Positions 17,065 through 25,205 are shown, numbered from the stretch's first letter. The stretch is 64,000 nt of DNA from Opitutaceae bacterium TAV5 (GCA_000242935.3 CP007053.1:806001-870000), one strand, 5' to 3'. Notes: generated by a model not told the origin, from the sequence alone. A program made the numbers and translations.

Positions 17065-17343
17065 ATGTCACAACTCGCTCTCGGTATCGTTGAAGTCAAA
17101 GGCTTCACCACCCTGCTGGAATCCTGCGACGCCGCGCTCAAGTCCGCGAACGTCACCCTCACCGGCTACGAAGCCATCGGCAGCGCCTACGTTTCCGCCT
17201 TCTTCCGTGGCGACGTCGCCGCCGTCAAGGCCGCCGTCGAGGCCGCCGCCGAAGCCGGCAAACGCGTCGGTGAAGTCATCAGTGTCCAGGTCCTCCCCCG
17301 TCCGCACGACGACCTCGCCGGTCTCGGCAAGTGGGTCGCCTGA
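17065..17343 (+). CDS. BMC-H hexameric shell protein 2
   Basis: A 92-aa BMC-domain protein ([58 protein letters not shown]). The pore loop reads AIGSAY instead of GGG, and a bulkier FF follows (VSAFFRGDV), so the hexamer pore probably has different size and charge from shell protein 1. It lies 55 bases after the first BMC-H gene. The gap carries a single AT-rich word arm (TTCTTAATTGTTCATTATTAA). Confidence 0.94.
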   Translation: MSQLALGIVEVKGFTTLLESCDAALKSANVTLTGYEAIGSAYVSAFFRGDVAAVKAAVEAAAEAGKRVGEVISVQVLPRPHDDLAGLGKWVA

Positions 17344-17381
17344 CACTCCGCCCGCCACCGCGTATCCGGAAACCACTTACC

Positions 17382-17461
17382 CCTCTTCACCATCCCGCAT
17401 CCACGGCATCACCCCGGCTCCGCTCACCCGGACCGGCGGGTGGATGCGGGAGGTAAAGAGG
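17382..17461. repeat. Long inverted repeat in the 195-base gap before ackA
   Basis: Left arm 17382-17404 and right arm 17440-17461 pair over about 22 bases (CCTCTTxACCxTCCCGCATCCAC and complement) with a 35-nt loop. No T-run follows, so it is unlikely to be a simple terminator. It could act as an RNA hairpin or processing site between shell genes and ackA. A run of TTTCAGC words (about 17505-17536) then leads up to the ackA ATG. Confidence 0.7.
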
Positions 17462-17538
17462 AACCACCTTCCCGCCAGCCGCTCGTCCCCGCTGCTTCTG
17501 ATTTCAGCTTTCAGCTTTTCAGTATTTCAGCTTTTCCC

Positions 17539-18744
17539 ATGAAAATCCTCGTCGCCAACATCGGCTCCACCTCCTTCAAGTACCGCCTCTTCCGCTTCGC
17601 CGCGGAAGCGGACGGCGCGGAAGAGGCGTCGTTGCTGGCCAAGGGCGGTTTCGAGCGCGTCACCGATTACGGCCAGGCCATCGATTCCTGTCTCGCCGAG
17701 CTCAAGGCCGCCGGCCACCTCGCCGCCGCCACCGATCTCGCCGGCGTCGGCTTCAAGACCGTTCTCGGCAAAAACCTCACCGGCTGCGTGCCCGCCGACG
17801 AGAAAACCGAGGCCGCGCTCACCGCCGCCACCGACCTCGCCCCCGCGCACAATCCCCCCTACGCTGCCGGCATCCGCCGCTTCCGCGAAAAACTCCCCGG
17901 CCTGCCGCTCGTCGCCCTCTTCGAGACCGCCTTTTACCAGTGGGTCCCCGAACCGGCCACCCGCTACGCCGTCCCGCAATCCTGGTACGACGCCGGCGTC
18001 CGCCGCTACGGTTTCCACGGCGCCAGCCACAAATACGTCGCCGAACGCTCCGCCGAGCTCCTCGGCCGCGACGACATCGCCGACAACGCCCGCAACCTCT
18101 ACCTCCGCGGCCCCGCCCCGCTTTCCGACGCCGCCGTTCCCCTCCGCGTCATTTCCTGCCACCTCGGCGGCTCCAGTTCCGTCACCGGCATCCGCAACGG
18201 TGTGGCCATCGGCACCAGCATGGGCCTCAGCCCCCAGTCCGGCCTGCCGCAAAACAACCGCGTCGGCGACCTCGACTCCGCCGCCATCCCCTACATCCAC
18301 AAACAGCTCGGCCTCCCCGTCGCCGACATCGAGAAACAGCTCACCAGGGAAAGCGGGCTGCTCGCCCTTTCCGGCGTCAGCAACGACCTGCGCGACATCC
18401 ACGAAGCCGCCAAAAAAGGCGACGCCCGCGCCCGGCTCGCCATCGACGTATTTGTCCATTCGATACGCCACTGGATCGGCGCCTTCTGGCTGGAGCTCGG
18501 CGGCTGCGACGCGCTCGTCTTCACCGCCGGCATCGGCGAAAACAACGCCTGGCTCCGCGAAGACGTCTGCGCCGGCCTCGCCGCCCTCGGCCTCACGCTC
18601 GACCCGGCGCGCAACACGACCGCCGCCGCCGAACACAACCTCGCCACGCCCGATTCCCGCACGCAGGTCCTCGTCATCCCGGCCAACGAGGAACTCGTCG
18701 TCGCCCGCGAAACCCGCCGCCTCCTGAAAAACCTCCACCCATAA
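17539..18744 (+). CDS. ackA: Acetate/propionate kinase family protein
   Basis: Transfers phosphate from an acyl phosphate to ADP, giving ATP from the acyl phosphate made by PduL. The 401-aa product has the ASKHA kinase signature: [16 protein letters not shown] at the N-terminus, [46 protein letters not shown], and [14 protein letters not shown] near the end. In the N-terminal signature, NIGSTS replaces the usual NxGSSS. The ATG at 17539 matches the family start; upstream in-frame codons only read through repeat sequence. No encapsulation peptide, so it probably works outside the shell. Confidence 0.93.
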   Translation: MKILVANIGSTSFKYRLFRFAAEADGAEEASLLAKGGFERVTDYGQAIDSCLAELKAAGHLAAATDLAGVGFKTVLGKNLTGCVPADEKTEAALTAATDLAPAHNPPYAAGIRRFREKLPGLPLVALFETAFYQWVPEPATRYAVPQSWYDAGVRRYGFHGASHKYVAERSAELLGRDDIADNARNLYLRGPAPLSDAAVPLRVISCHLGGSSSVTGIRNGVAIGTSMGLSPQSGLPQNNRVGDLDSAAIPYIHKQLGLPVADIEKQLTRESGLLALSGVSNDLRDIHEAAKKGDARARLAIDVFVHSIRHWIGAFWLELGGCDALVFTAGIGENNAWLREDVCAGLAALGLTLDPARNTTAAAEHNLATPDSRTQVLVIPANEELVVARETRRLLKNLHP

Positions 18745-18821
18745 CTCCCAGCCCTCGCCTCCACCACCCGCCACCACCTTTCCCGCTCCCGACCACATCA
18801 ACCTTTAACCACCCAACCTAT

Positions 18822-19127
18822 ATGTCCAAAGCACTCGGTCTCCTCGAAACCCGCGGTCTCACCGCTCTCGTCACTGGCGTCGATGCCATGCTCAAGTCCG
18901 CCAACGTCACCCTGGCCGGTCCGATGAAGCAGGTCGGCAACGCCCTCGTCACGGCCATCGTCATCGGCGACGTCGCCGCGGTCAAGGCCGCCACCGACGC
19001 CGGCGCCCAGGCCGCCCGCCAGGTCGGCGAAGTCATCAGCGTCCAGGTCATCGCCCGCCCGCACGACGACGTCGCCAGCATCCTCCCGAAAGCCGCTCCC
19101 GCGCCCGCCGCCGCCGGCAAGAAATAA
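18822..19127 (+). CDS. BMC-H hexameric shell protein 3
   Basis: A 101-aa BMC-domain protein ([60 protein letters not shown]). The pore loop reads QVGNAL, a third variant among the three BMC-H proteins. An Ala/Pro-rich tail ending in Lys-Lys extends past the domain. It follows ackA by 77 bases. The ATG at 18822 sits just after CCTATAT. Confidence 0.94.
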   Translation: MSKALGLLETRGLTALVTGVDAMLKSANVTLAGPMKQVGNALVTAIVIGDVAAVKAATDAGAQAARQVGEVISVQVIARPHDDVASILPKAAPAPAAAGKK

Positions 19128-19136
19128 CCCGTGGCG

Positions 19137-19213
19137 CGGGCGTCCCGCCCGCAACGCGTGTGGCACGGGCATCCTGCCCGTGATGATCGACGGTGGCATG
19201 GGCTTCCAGCCCA
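19137..19213. repeat. Three TCC-loop hairpins between shell genes
   Basis: Stem-loops at 19137-19151 (CGGGCG-TCC-CGCCCG), 19166-19180 (CGGGCA-TCC-TGCCCG) and 19199-19213 (TGGGCT-TCC-AGCCCA), each preceded by GTGGC. The stems change in a paired way while TCC stays fixed. They fill the 140-base gap between BMC-H 3 and the first BMC-P gene, and belong to the family clustered at 10033-10487. Confidence 0.8.
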
Positions 19214-19267
19214 TGTCCCATTCACCCGCGACTACCGCTCACCTTCCGCCATCCGGCACTCACCACC

Positions 19268-19573
19268 ATGTTTCTCGCCCGCGTCATCGGCTCAATCGTC
19301 GCCACCAAGAAGGATGCGGCCATGACCGGCCGCAAGCTCCTCGTCCTTCGCCCGCTCCTGATCGACGAGGCCGATCCGACCCGGTTCCGTCCCGGCACCA
19401 ACACCATCGTTGCGGTCGACGCGCTCGGAGCCGGCACCGGCGAGACTGTCCTTTTCTGCCAGGGCAGCTCCGCCCGCGGCACCGAAGGCATGAAAAACCT
19501 CCCCGTCGACGCCGCCGTCATCGGCATCGTGGACACCGTCGATGTCCTCGGCAAACGCATCGTAATTAATTAA
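19268..19573 (+). CDS. BMC-P pentameric vertex protein 1 (EutN/CcmL family)
   Basis: A 101-aa vertex protein that caps the polyhedral shell as a pentamer. Family pattern: MFLARVIGSIVATKKDAAMTG, LLVLRPLLID, VAVDALGAGTGETVLFCQGSSAR, and DAAVIGIVDTVDV near the C-terminus. The ATG at 19268 is chosen because the family starts with this MxLxRVxG motif. Upstream in-frame codons only run through the hairpin repeats. The first of three BMC-P genes in the operon. Confidence 0.95.
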   Translation: MFLARVIGSIVATKKDAAMTGRKLLVLRPLLIDEADPTRFRPGTNTIVAVDALGAGTGETVLFCQGSSARGTEGMKNLPVDAAVIGIVDTVDVLGKRIVIN

Positions 19574-19692
19574 TAATTAAAAATTAAAAGTTAAGAATTA
19601 CGATCCGGTAAAACCACCTGCCAGACATCCCCCCCTGCCTCCTTTTTCACGCCCTCTCCAATTTTTAATTCTTAATTATTAATTTTTAATTT
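19563..19692. repeat. AT-rich inverted word repeat before the aldehyde dehydrogenase gene
   Basis: Left arm 19563-19600 and right arm 19660-19692 are built from AATTAATAATTAAAAATTAA words and are near reverse complements, with about 60 bases of C-rich spacer. The right arm ends only 3 bases before the ATG at 19696. The left arm overlaps the end of the preceding BMC-P gene. The same word recurs at 21177-21290 and, as single arms, at 17028-17050 and 21883-21905. Confidence 0.8.
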
Positions 19693-19695
19693 CCC

Positions 19696-21171
19696 ATGTC
19701 AGCCTTCACCCTCGACGAAACCGCCCTCCGCACCGTAGTTGAAGAAGTCCTCCGCGGACTCGGCCGCAATGGCGCCGCCTCCTCCAACGGTTCCGCGCCC
19801 GCCGCCGCCCCGGCCGTCGTCGCCCCCCGTGTCCCCCAAGGCCGCTTCGGTGTGTTCAACGACGTCGCCGCCGCCGCCAGCGCCGCCCAGGGAGCCTTTC
19901 TTCAGCTCCAGCAAGCCGGCCTCGCCGGACGCGCCAAGGTCATCGAAATCGTCAAGGATCTCGCCACCCGCAACGCCGTCGAGTGGGGCCGTATCGAGTT
20001 CGAGGAGACAAAAATCGGGCGCCTCGCCCACAAGGTCGAGAAGCTGCAAATCGTAAAACTCGTCCCCGGCCTCGAATGGCTTCGCCCCTACGCTCTCAGC
20101 GGCGACCACGGCATCACCCTCGAAGAGTGCGTCCCCTTCGGCGTCATCGGCGCCATCACGCCCGTCACCCACTCCGTCCCGACCATCTGCGGCAACATCG
20201 TCGCCATGGTCGCCGCCGGCAACGCCATCGTCGTCAACCCGCATCCCGGAGGCGCCCGCTGCGCCGCCATCGCGATCCGCGCGATCAACGAGGCCATCCA
20301 CGCCGCCACCGGCATCGAGCATCTCGTCTGCGTCATCGCCGAGCCCTCGCTCGAAACCTTCGACGCTCTCTGCAAGAACGCCACCGTCCGCCTCCTCTGC
20401 GTCACCGGCGGCCCCGGCGTCGTCGCCGCCGCCATGAAGTCCGGCAAACGCGCCATCTGCGCCGGCCCCGGCAACCCCCCCGTGGTCGTTGACGGCACCG
20501 GCTCCCTCGCCAAGGCCGCCGCCGACACCCTCGCCGGCGCCGCCTACGACAACAACCTCCTCTGCGTCGGCGAAAAGCAGGTCTTCGTCCTCGAACACAT
20601 CGCCGACCGCTTCATGACCGAGCTCGCCGCCGCCGGCGCCGCCAAGCTCAACAGCAGCCAGCTCGCCGCCCTCACCGCCGCCGCCTTCACCACCGCGAAA
20701 GATGCCGGCGGCTGCTCGCACCCCGTGCTCAACCGCAAGCTCGTCGGCGTCGATGCCGCCGTCCTCGCCCGCCACGCCGGCGCCACCGTCTCCGCCGACA
20801 CCCCGCTCCTCTTCGCCGAGACCGACGCCAACCATCCCTTCGTCGTCGAGGAACAGATGATGCCCATGATCCCGGTCGTGCGCGTCAAGACCTTCGACGA
20901 GGCCGTCACCCAGGCCACCAGGAGCGAACACGGCTACAAGCACTCCTCGATCATCCATTCGCTCAACGTCGAGCACATGACGCAGATGGCCCGCGCGCTC
21001 GACACCACGCTGTTCGTGAAGAACGGCCCCTCCACCGCCGGCCTCGGCCTCGGCGGCGAAGGTTACCTGAACTACTCCATCGCCACGACCACCGGCGAAG
21101 GCATCGCCACGCCGCGCACCTTCACCCGCACCCGCCGTTGCGTCATGGTCGACAACCTCCGCATCTATTGA
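19696..21171 (+). CDS. CoA-acylating aldehyde dehydrogenase of the microcompartment
   Basis: Oxidises lactaldehyde/propionaldehyde with NAD and CoA to acyl-CoA in the compartment lumen (PduP/EutE type). In the 491-aa product the first 20 residues (LDETALRTVVEEVLRGLGR) form an amphipathic helix typical of encapsulation peptides, then an Ala/Pro linker leads to the ALDH domain. Visible features are GVIGAITPVTHSVPT (nucleotide-binding part), GGPGVVAAAMKSGK, and the catalytic Cys in YDNNLLCVGEKQ (about residue 296). The ATG at 19696 abuts the AT-rich repeat arm. Confidence 0.94.
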   Translation: MSAFTLDETALRTVVEEVLRGLGRNGAASSNGSAPAAAPAVVAPRVPQGRFGVFNDVAAAASAAQGAFLQLQQAGLAGRAKVIEIVKDLATRNAVEWGRIEFEETKIGRLAHKVEKLQIVKLVPGLEWLRPYALSGDHGITLEECVPFGVIGAITPVTHSVPTICGNIVAMVAAGNAIVVNPHPGGARCAAIAIRAINEAIHAATGIEHLVCVIAEPSLETFDALCKNATVRLLCVTGGPGVVAAAMKSGKRAICAGPGNPPVVVDGTGSLAKAAADTLAGAAYDNNLLCVGEKQVFVLEHIADRFMTELAAAGAAKLNSSQLAALTAAAFTTAKDAGGCSHPVLNRKLVGVDAAVLARHAGATVSADTPLLFAETDANHPFVVEEQMMPMIPVVRVKTFDEAVTQATRSEHGYKHSSIIHSLNVEHMTQMARALDTTLFVKNGPSTAGLGLGGEGYLNYSIATTTGEGIATPRTFTRTRRCVMVDNLRIY

Positions 21172-21176
21172 TGCGC

Positions 21177-21290
21177 GAATTAAGAATTAATAATTAAGAA
21201 TTAAAAATTCCAAGCCCGCTGCCTTCTGTATCCACATACCTGATTCATACTCTCCCGATTCTTAATTTTTAATTATTAATTCTTAATTTT
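21177..21290. repeat. AT-rich inverted word repeat before the second BMC-P gene
   Basis: Left arm 21177-21211 and right arm 21257-21290 are near reverse complements built from the AATTAAGAATTAATAATTAA word, with about 45 bases of spacer. The right arm ends 5 bases before the ATG at 21296. Same word family and layout as 19563-19692. Confidence 0.8.
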
Positions 21291-21295
21291 CTTCC

Positions 21296-21562
21296 ATGCA
21301 ACTCGCCCGAATCGACGGCACGATCACTGCGACCACCGCGCATCCCAGCATGCGCGGCCACCGCACGGTCATTTGCCAGCCGCTCGACGAGAACAATCGA
21401 CCCGTCGGCGACCCGGTCCTCGCCACCGATCCGCTCAACGCCGGCCTGCACCAGCGCGTCCTCTTCCACACCGACGGCTCCGCCACCCGCGACCTCGTCA
21501 AGGATTCGCACTCCCCTCTCCGCAATCTCGTCTTCGCCATCGTCGACGAACCGAAGAAATAA
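21296..21562 (+). CDS. BMC-P pentameric vertex protein 2
   Basis: An 88-aa EutN/CcmL-type vertex protein (MQLARIDGTITATTAHPSMRG, VICQPLDENNRP, LVFAIVDEPKK). It is more divergent than the first BMC-P: there is no GTGETVLF loop, and HQRVLFHTDGSATR fills that position. It is separated from the third BMC-P gene by only 11 bases, so translation of the two is probably linked. Confidence 0.9.
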   Translation: MQLARIDGTITATTAHPSMRGHRTVICQPLDENNRPVGDPVLATDPLNAGLHQRVLFHTDGSATRDLVKDSHSPLRNLVFAIVDEPKK

Positions 21563-21573
21563 AAACCAAAACC

Positions 21574-21888
21574 ATGCGCCTCGCTCACGTCATCGGCAAA
21601 GTCACGCTCAGCGTAGCAGATCCCTCGCTACGCGGCGGACGCCTCGTGATCGCGCAGCCCCTCAACCGCGAGAAATTCGCGACTCCCGGCCACCCCATGC
21701 TCCCTCTGGCCAAGGGCAACAGCACCGTCGTTTACGAAGCTCTCGGCGCCGCCGAAGGCCAGATCATCGGTTTCACCGAAGGCGCCGAAGCCTCCGCTCC
21801 CTTCGACAAACCCACGCCCGTCGATGCCTACGCCGCCGCCATCATCGACACCATTTCCTACACCCCGCCCGTCACTCCCGATTCTTAA
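21574..21888 (+). CDS. BMC-P pentameric vertex protein 3
   Basis: A 104-aa EutN/CcmL-type protein (MRLAHVIGKVTLSVADPSLRGG, LVIAQPLNRE, AAIIDTISY near the end). The central loop carries EGAEASAPFDKPTPVDA. The ATG at 21574 follows the stop of BMC-P 2 after AAAACCAAAACC. Three distinct vertex proteins per locus is the usual count for PV-type microcompartments. Confidence 0.9.
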   Translation: MRLAHVIGKVTLSVADPSLRGGRLVIAQPLNREKFATPGHPMLPLAKGNSTVVYEALGAAEGQIIGFTEGAEASAPFDKPTPVDAYAAAIIDTISYTPPVTPDS

Positions 21889-21929
21889 TTTTTAATTATC
21901 AATTCCTGATTCCTGATTCCTCACCCGCC

Positions 21930-23012
21930 ATGTCCCAACTGCTCACCGCCCGCGACATCGAAGATCTCCTCAAGACCGGAGCTCCCATTCCCGCCACTGC
22001 GCGCCTCACGCCCGCCGCCCGCGACACGCTCCGCGACAAGGCCTCGATCCTGCCTTCCTCCGGCGCCCTGCGTCCCGCTGCGTCCGCCGCCGCGAGCGCC
22101 ACGCCGACCGAGCCGATCGTTCCGGATTACGAATACAAGTGGACGCCCGGCAGCGACCCGAAGACGCCCGCCGAAATCGCCGCCTTCTTCGCCTCCCCCG
22201 CCATCGAGACCCTCAAGCACCGCATCGTGGACATCGGCCGCCGCATGTGGGAAAAGGACTACACCGACGGCAACGGCGGCAACATCACCGTCCGCGTCGG
22301 CGACAACCTCGTCCTCTGCACCCCCACGCTCATCTCCAAAGGCTTCATGAAGCCCGAGGACGTCGCGCTCATCGACATGGATGGCAAGCAGCTCGCCGGC
22401 GCCCGCAAGCGTACCAGCGAAGCCATGACGCACCTCGCGATCATGAAGCGCCAGCCCCTCTGCAAATCCTGCGTCCACGCCCACCCGCCCCACGCCACCG
22501 CCTTTGCCGTCGCCCGCGTGCAGCCCCCCACCTGCCTCATCCCCGAAGCCGACATTTTCCTCGGCAAGATCGCTCTCGCCAAATACGAGACTCCCGGCTC
22601 CCCCGAGATGGCCAACACGGTCGGCGAAGTCGGCAAGGACAACCAATCCGTCCTCCTGCTCAACCACGGCGTCATCACCTGGGGCAAGGACGTCGAGGAC
22701 GCCTACTGGAAAATGGAAAACACCGATGCCTACTGCAAAACCATCTGGATCGCCTCCCAGCTCGGCGGCGAGATCGGCGAAGGCGTGGGCGGAGCCAAGG
22801 CGAAGGAATTTATAAAAATCCGCAAGGCGCTCGGCATGCCCGACAACCGCGACGGCCTCAAGGAGTGCGAACTCTGCGACAACAGCGACTTCCGCCCCGG
22901 CGTCGTCTGTTATCCCGAGACTGCGCCCGCCTCCGCACCCGAGGCCCAGCCCGATCCCGGCATCGAGGCCCTCGTCAAACAGATCACCGAACAAATCCTG
23001 AAAAAACTCTGA
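21930..23012 (+). CDS. Class II aldolase (L-fuculose/L-rhamnulose 1-phosphate aldolase type) with C-terminal encapsulation peptide
   Basis: Splits a deoxy-ketose 1-phosphate into dihydroxyacetone phosphate and L-lactaldehyde, the likely entry reaction of the compartment. The 360-aa product has the class II aldolase/adducin fold: GNGGNITVRVGDN, a Zn-binding HAHPPHATAFAVA, and LLNHGVITWGKDVEDAY. Residues 1-70 are an extra N-terminal extension. The last 18 residues (IEALVKQITEQILKKL) form an amphipathic helix after a Pro/Ala linker, the classic C-terminal cargo tag. The preceding gap (21889-21929) carries a single AT-rich word arm. Confidence 0.93.
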   Translation: MSQLLTARDIEDLLKTGAPIPATARLTPAARDTLRDKASILPSSGALRPAASAAASATPTEPIVPDYEYKWTPGSDPKTPAEIAAFFASPAIETLKHRIVDIGRRMWEKDYTDGNGGNITVRVGDNLVLCTPTLISKGFMKPEDVALIDMDGKQLAGARKRTSEAMTHLAIMKRQPLCKSCVHAHPPHATAFAVARVQPPTCLIPEADIFLGKIALAKYETPGSPEMANTVGEVGKDNQSVLLLNHGVITWGKDVEDAYWKMENTDAYCKTIWIASQLGGEIGEGVGGAKAKEFIKIRKALGMPDNRDGLKECELCDNSDFRPGVVCYPETAPASAPEAQPDPGIEALVKQITEQILKKL

Positions 23013-23020
23013 CGAACCCG

Positions 23021-23122
23021 GAAGTTGGCAGTTGGAAGTTGGAAATTTGTTCCTGACTCCGGCTTCCCGCCAAACCCGACAGGTGCTGCCTGACCAATTT
23101 CAAACTTCAAACTGCCAACTGC
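23021..23122. repeat. Inverted word repeat (AGTTGGCAGTTGGAAG) before the dehydrogenase gene
   Basis: Left arm 23021-23048 and right arm 23095-23122 are near reverse complements (about 23 of 28 positions) with about 46 bases between. The right arm ends 11 bases before the ATG at 23134. Same layout as the AT-rich pairs in this operon but with an unrelated word. Confidence 0.75.
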
Positions 23123-23133
23123 ACTCTCCAAAC

Positions 23134-24063
23134 ATGAAAGCCACAATCATCGGCGGCGGCGGCCGCGTCGGTTCCAATGCAGCCTTTGCCCTCCAGTGCG
23201 CGGGCATTGTCTCCGAAATCCAGATACTTGACGCCAATGCCGACCTCGCCGCCGGCGAGGCGCTCGACCTCCTCCACGGCACCGCCACCATCGGCGGCCA
23301 GCGCATCTACGCCGGCGACTACGCCCGCGCCACCGACAGCGACATCTTCATCATCACCGCCGGCCTCCGCCGCAAACCCGACGAATCGCGCCTCGACCTC
23401 ATCAACCGCAACGTCGCCCTCTTCCTGCAAATCCTCGCCAGCATCCAGCAGGCCGGCTACCGCAAGGACGCGCTTTTCTTCGTTGTTTCCAATCCCGTCG
23501 ACATCCTCACCCAGCTCGCCGCCGCCAGGCTCGGCCTCCCCTGGCAACAGGTCATCGGCCTCGGCACGATGCTCGACACCTCCCGTTTCCGCTCGCTCAT
23601 CGCCGCCGAGCTCAAGCTCAACCCCGCCCAGATCACCGCCCTCATCCTCGGTGAACACGGTGACACCATGATCCCCGTCTGGTCGAGCGCCGCCTATGCC
23701 GGCCTCCCGCTCGACAAGGTCCCCGGCTGCACCAGCGCCTTCCAGAACCAGATTTTCGAGCGCACCAAGACCAGCGGCGCCGAAGTCATCCGCCGCAAGG
23801 GCGGCGCCGGCTGGGCCGTCGGCCTGACCATCGCCGAAGTCGTCCACGCCATCGCCCTGGACAAACACGCGGTCCTTCCCGTCTCGACGATCCAGCAAGG
23901 TGCCTACGGCCTGCGCAACGTCTCCATCAGCGTCCCGACTCTCGTCGGTCGCAAGGGCGCCCTCGCCCACCTCGAAGTCGAGCTCTGGCCCAAGGAACTG
24001 CAAGGCCTCCAGTCCAGCGCCCGCGCCCTCCAGGAAACTTACGCCAAGGTCGCCAAGGCCTGA
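23134..24063 (+). CDS. Lactate/malate dehydrogenase family enzyme of the microcompartment operon
   Basis: A 309-aa NAD-dependent 2-hydroxyacid dehydrogenase. Features: IIGGGGRVGSNAAFAL Rossmann start, catalytic His175 in LGEHGDTMIP, the Asp148/Arg151 pair in GTMLDTSRFR, and the substrate loop GLRRKPDESRLDL. In the loop, Arg80 stands where lactate dehydrogenases have Gln and malate dehydrogenases have Arg. The real substrate may thus be a dicarboxylate, or the enzyme recycles NADH in another way. No encapsulation peptide is obvious. Last gene of the operon. The ATG at 23134 matches the family start. Confidence 0.88.
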   Translation: MKATIIGGGGRVGSNAAFALQCAGIVSEIQILDANADLAAGEALDLLHGTATIGGQRIYAGDYARATDSDIFIITAGLRRKPDESRLDLINRNVALFLQILASIQQAGYRKDALFFVVSNPVDILTQLAAARLGLPWQQVIGLGTMLDTSRFRSLIAAELKLNPAQITALILGEHGDTMIPVWSSAAYAGLPLDKVPGCTSAFQNQIFERTKTSGAEVIRRKGGAGWAVGLTIAEVVHAIALDKHAVLPVSTIQQGAYGLRNVSISVPTLVGRKGALAHLEVELWPKELQGLQSSARALQETYAKVAKA

Positions 24064-24093
24064 TTCGTTCCCGAGTCACCGTCCTCTCTCCGC

Positions 24094-24132
24094 AAAGCCG
24101 AAGCCCTCACGCTTCGGCTTTGTTTGTTTTTC
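24094..24132 (+). terminator. Rho-independent terminator of the microcompartment operon
   Basis: Perfect 11-bp stem AAAGCCGAAGC / GCTTCGGCTTT with a 6-nt loop, followed by GTTTGTTTTT. It lies 30 bases after the dehydrogenase stop and marks the operon end. Confidence 0.92.
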
Positions 24133-24213
24133 TGCCGGCAGCACTTGAGTGTGGAGTGTTGCCAATTTGTCATCGTTGGCTTTTTGTCAACAGATACGAT
24201 TCAACACCATCCG

Positions 24214-24411
24214 ATGCGCACCACTACTCATAAGCAATTGTTTGCCAAACGTTCTGCCACGAAGGTGCGGCAGCGGCAGGAGACGCTGGCTTGGTTGGCG
24301 TCCGGGAAATTGACCCCGGAACAGGCGCAAGAACGCAATGCGCCGATTCATTCCCCGGTCCATGTAATCGATCTCTGGAAAGACGTCCGTCGATTTGCCC
24401 AAAAACGATAA
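24214..24411 (+). CDS. Small basic protein, possible antitoxin partner of the nucleotidyltransferase
   Basis: A 65-aa protein (MRTTTHKQLFAKRSATKVRQ at the start, then ETLAWLASGKLTPEQAQERN), strongly basic at the N-terminus and likely helical. It ends 23 bases before the nucleotidyltransferase-like gene on the same strand, a layout typical of toxin-antitoxin pairs. No family was recognised. The ATG at 24214 is chosen; the in-frame region above it is Cys/Phe-rich and not protein-like. Confidence 0.5.
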   Translation: MRTTTHKQLFAKRSATKVRQRQETLAWLASGKLTPEQAQERNAPIHSPVHVIDLWKDVRRFAQKR

Positions 24412-24434
24412 CGTCTGCCCCCCTGCTCCTCATC

Positions 24435-25181
24435 ATGTCCCGCACCGAACGCAGACCGGTTGAGGATTTCGAGGCAGTCTTTCAGGCAATCGCCCATCAG
24501 GCGCCCGGTTCGGTCATCCTTGTCGGCGGCCACGCTGTAAATGTCTGGGCGTTGACCTATGTTGATCGCATCGGAGACCAACTCCGCCCGCATCGTCCGC
24601 TTACCAGTGCCGACATGGACCTGGTCGCAACCCGGAATGCCCTGATCGCACTTCACAAGGAACTCGGTGGCACGCTTCATCTGAGCCAGAGTCGGGAAAT
24701 TACTCATGGTACTCTGGTCCTCGGCGTCGAGCCGGACACACGAGAAATTGACGTGTTGCGCAGTCTCAACGGAGTTCCCCGTATTGAAACCCAGGATACT
24801 GTCACCCTGGCTGTCTGCGGCCATCCGGTCCCCGTGCTGTTCCCGCACCTGCTTCTCCAGGGAAAACTCAAGAATGCCCGTCATCTGGATCAGGGAGGGC
24901 GCCAGGATGACAAACACGTAAAAATCATGTTGCTCGTGTTGCGCGAATTCCTGACCGACGTCGTCAGTTCAGCTTCTCCGGAAAACGAAAGGCCTGCTCT
25001 CGCACTGCTTCAACATGCTCTTGGAGTTGTGATTTCCGAGGATGCACACGAATTCGTTCGACGACACAAAGACGTACTGCCGACCGATGCCCTGCCGGTA
25101 AAACTCATCGTATCCTCTCCACTGAAAAAGTTGTCGGCATTCGGGCAGCAGGAACTTCCTCGCATCCTTGCTTCATCGTAG
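24435..25181 (+). CDS. Nucleotidyltransferase-fold protein (AbiEii/MNT-like)
   Basis: A 248-aa protein. Near the N-terminus it has VILVGGHAVNVWA, then after about 20 residues SADMDLVATRNAL: the GG...DxD pattern of the minimal nucleotidyltransferase fold, with the Asp pair for metal binding. PDTREIDVLRSL supplies a plausible third Asp. PVPVLFPHLLLQGKLKNARH follows, resembling the K-rich segment after the fold in AbiEii-type proteins. With the small upstream gene it may form a type IV-like toxin-antitoxin or phage-defence module. It is assigned by motif only. Confidence 0.6.
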   Translation: MSRTERRPVEDFEAVFQAIAHQAPGSVILVGGHAVNVWALTYVDRIGDQLRPHRPLTSADMDLVATRNALIALHKELGGTLHLSQSREITHGTLVLGVEPDTREIDVLRSLNGVPRIETQDTVTLAVCGHPVPVLFPHLLLQGKLKNARHLDQGGRQDDKHVKIMLLVLREFLTDVVSSASPENERPALALLQHALGVVISEDAHEFVRRHKDVLPTDALPVKLIVSSPLKKLSAFGQQELPRILASS

Positions 25182-25205
25182 GATTCCAACGTCATCGGCA
25201 GGCGC

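Noticed and set aside
10033-19213. CRISPR array
   Set aside because: Repeats are palindromic, unevenly spaced and variable in stem; there are no identical direct repeats with regular spacers and no cas genes.
24124-24213. Longer N-terminus for the small gene before the nucleotidyltransferase
   Set aside because: The added residues are Cys/Phe/Val-rich and overlap the terminator tail; the ATG at 24214 is better.
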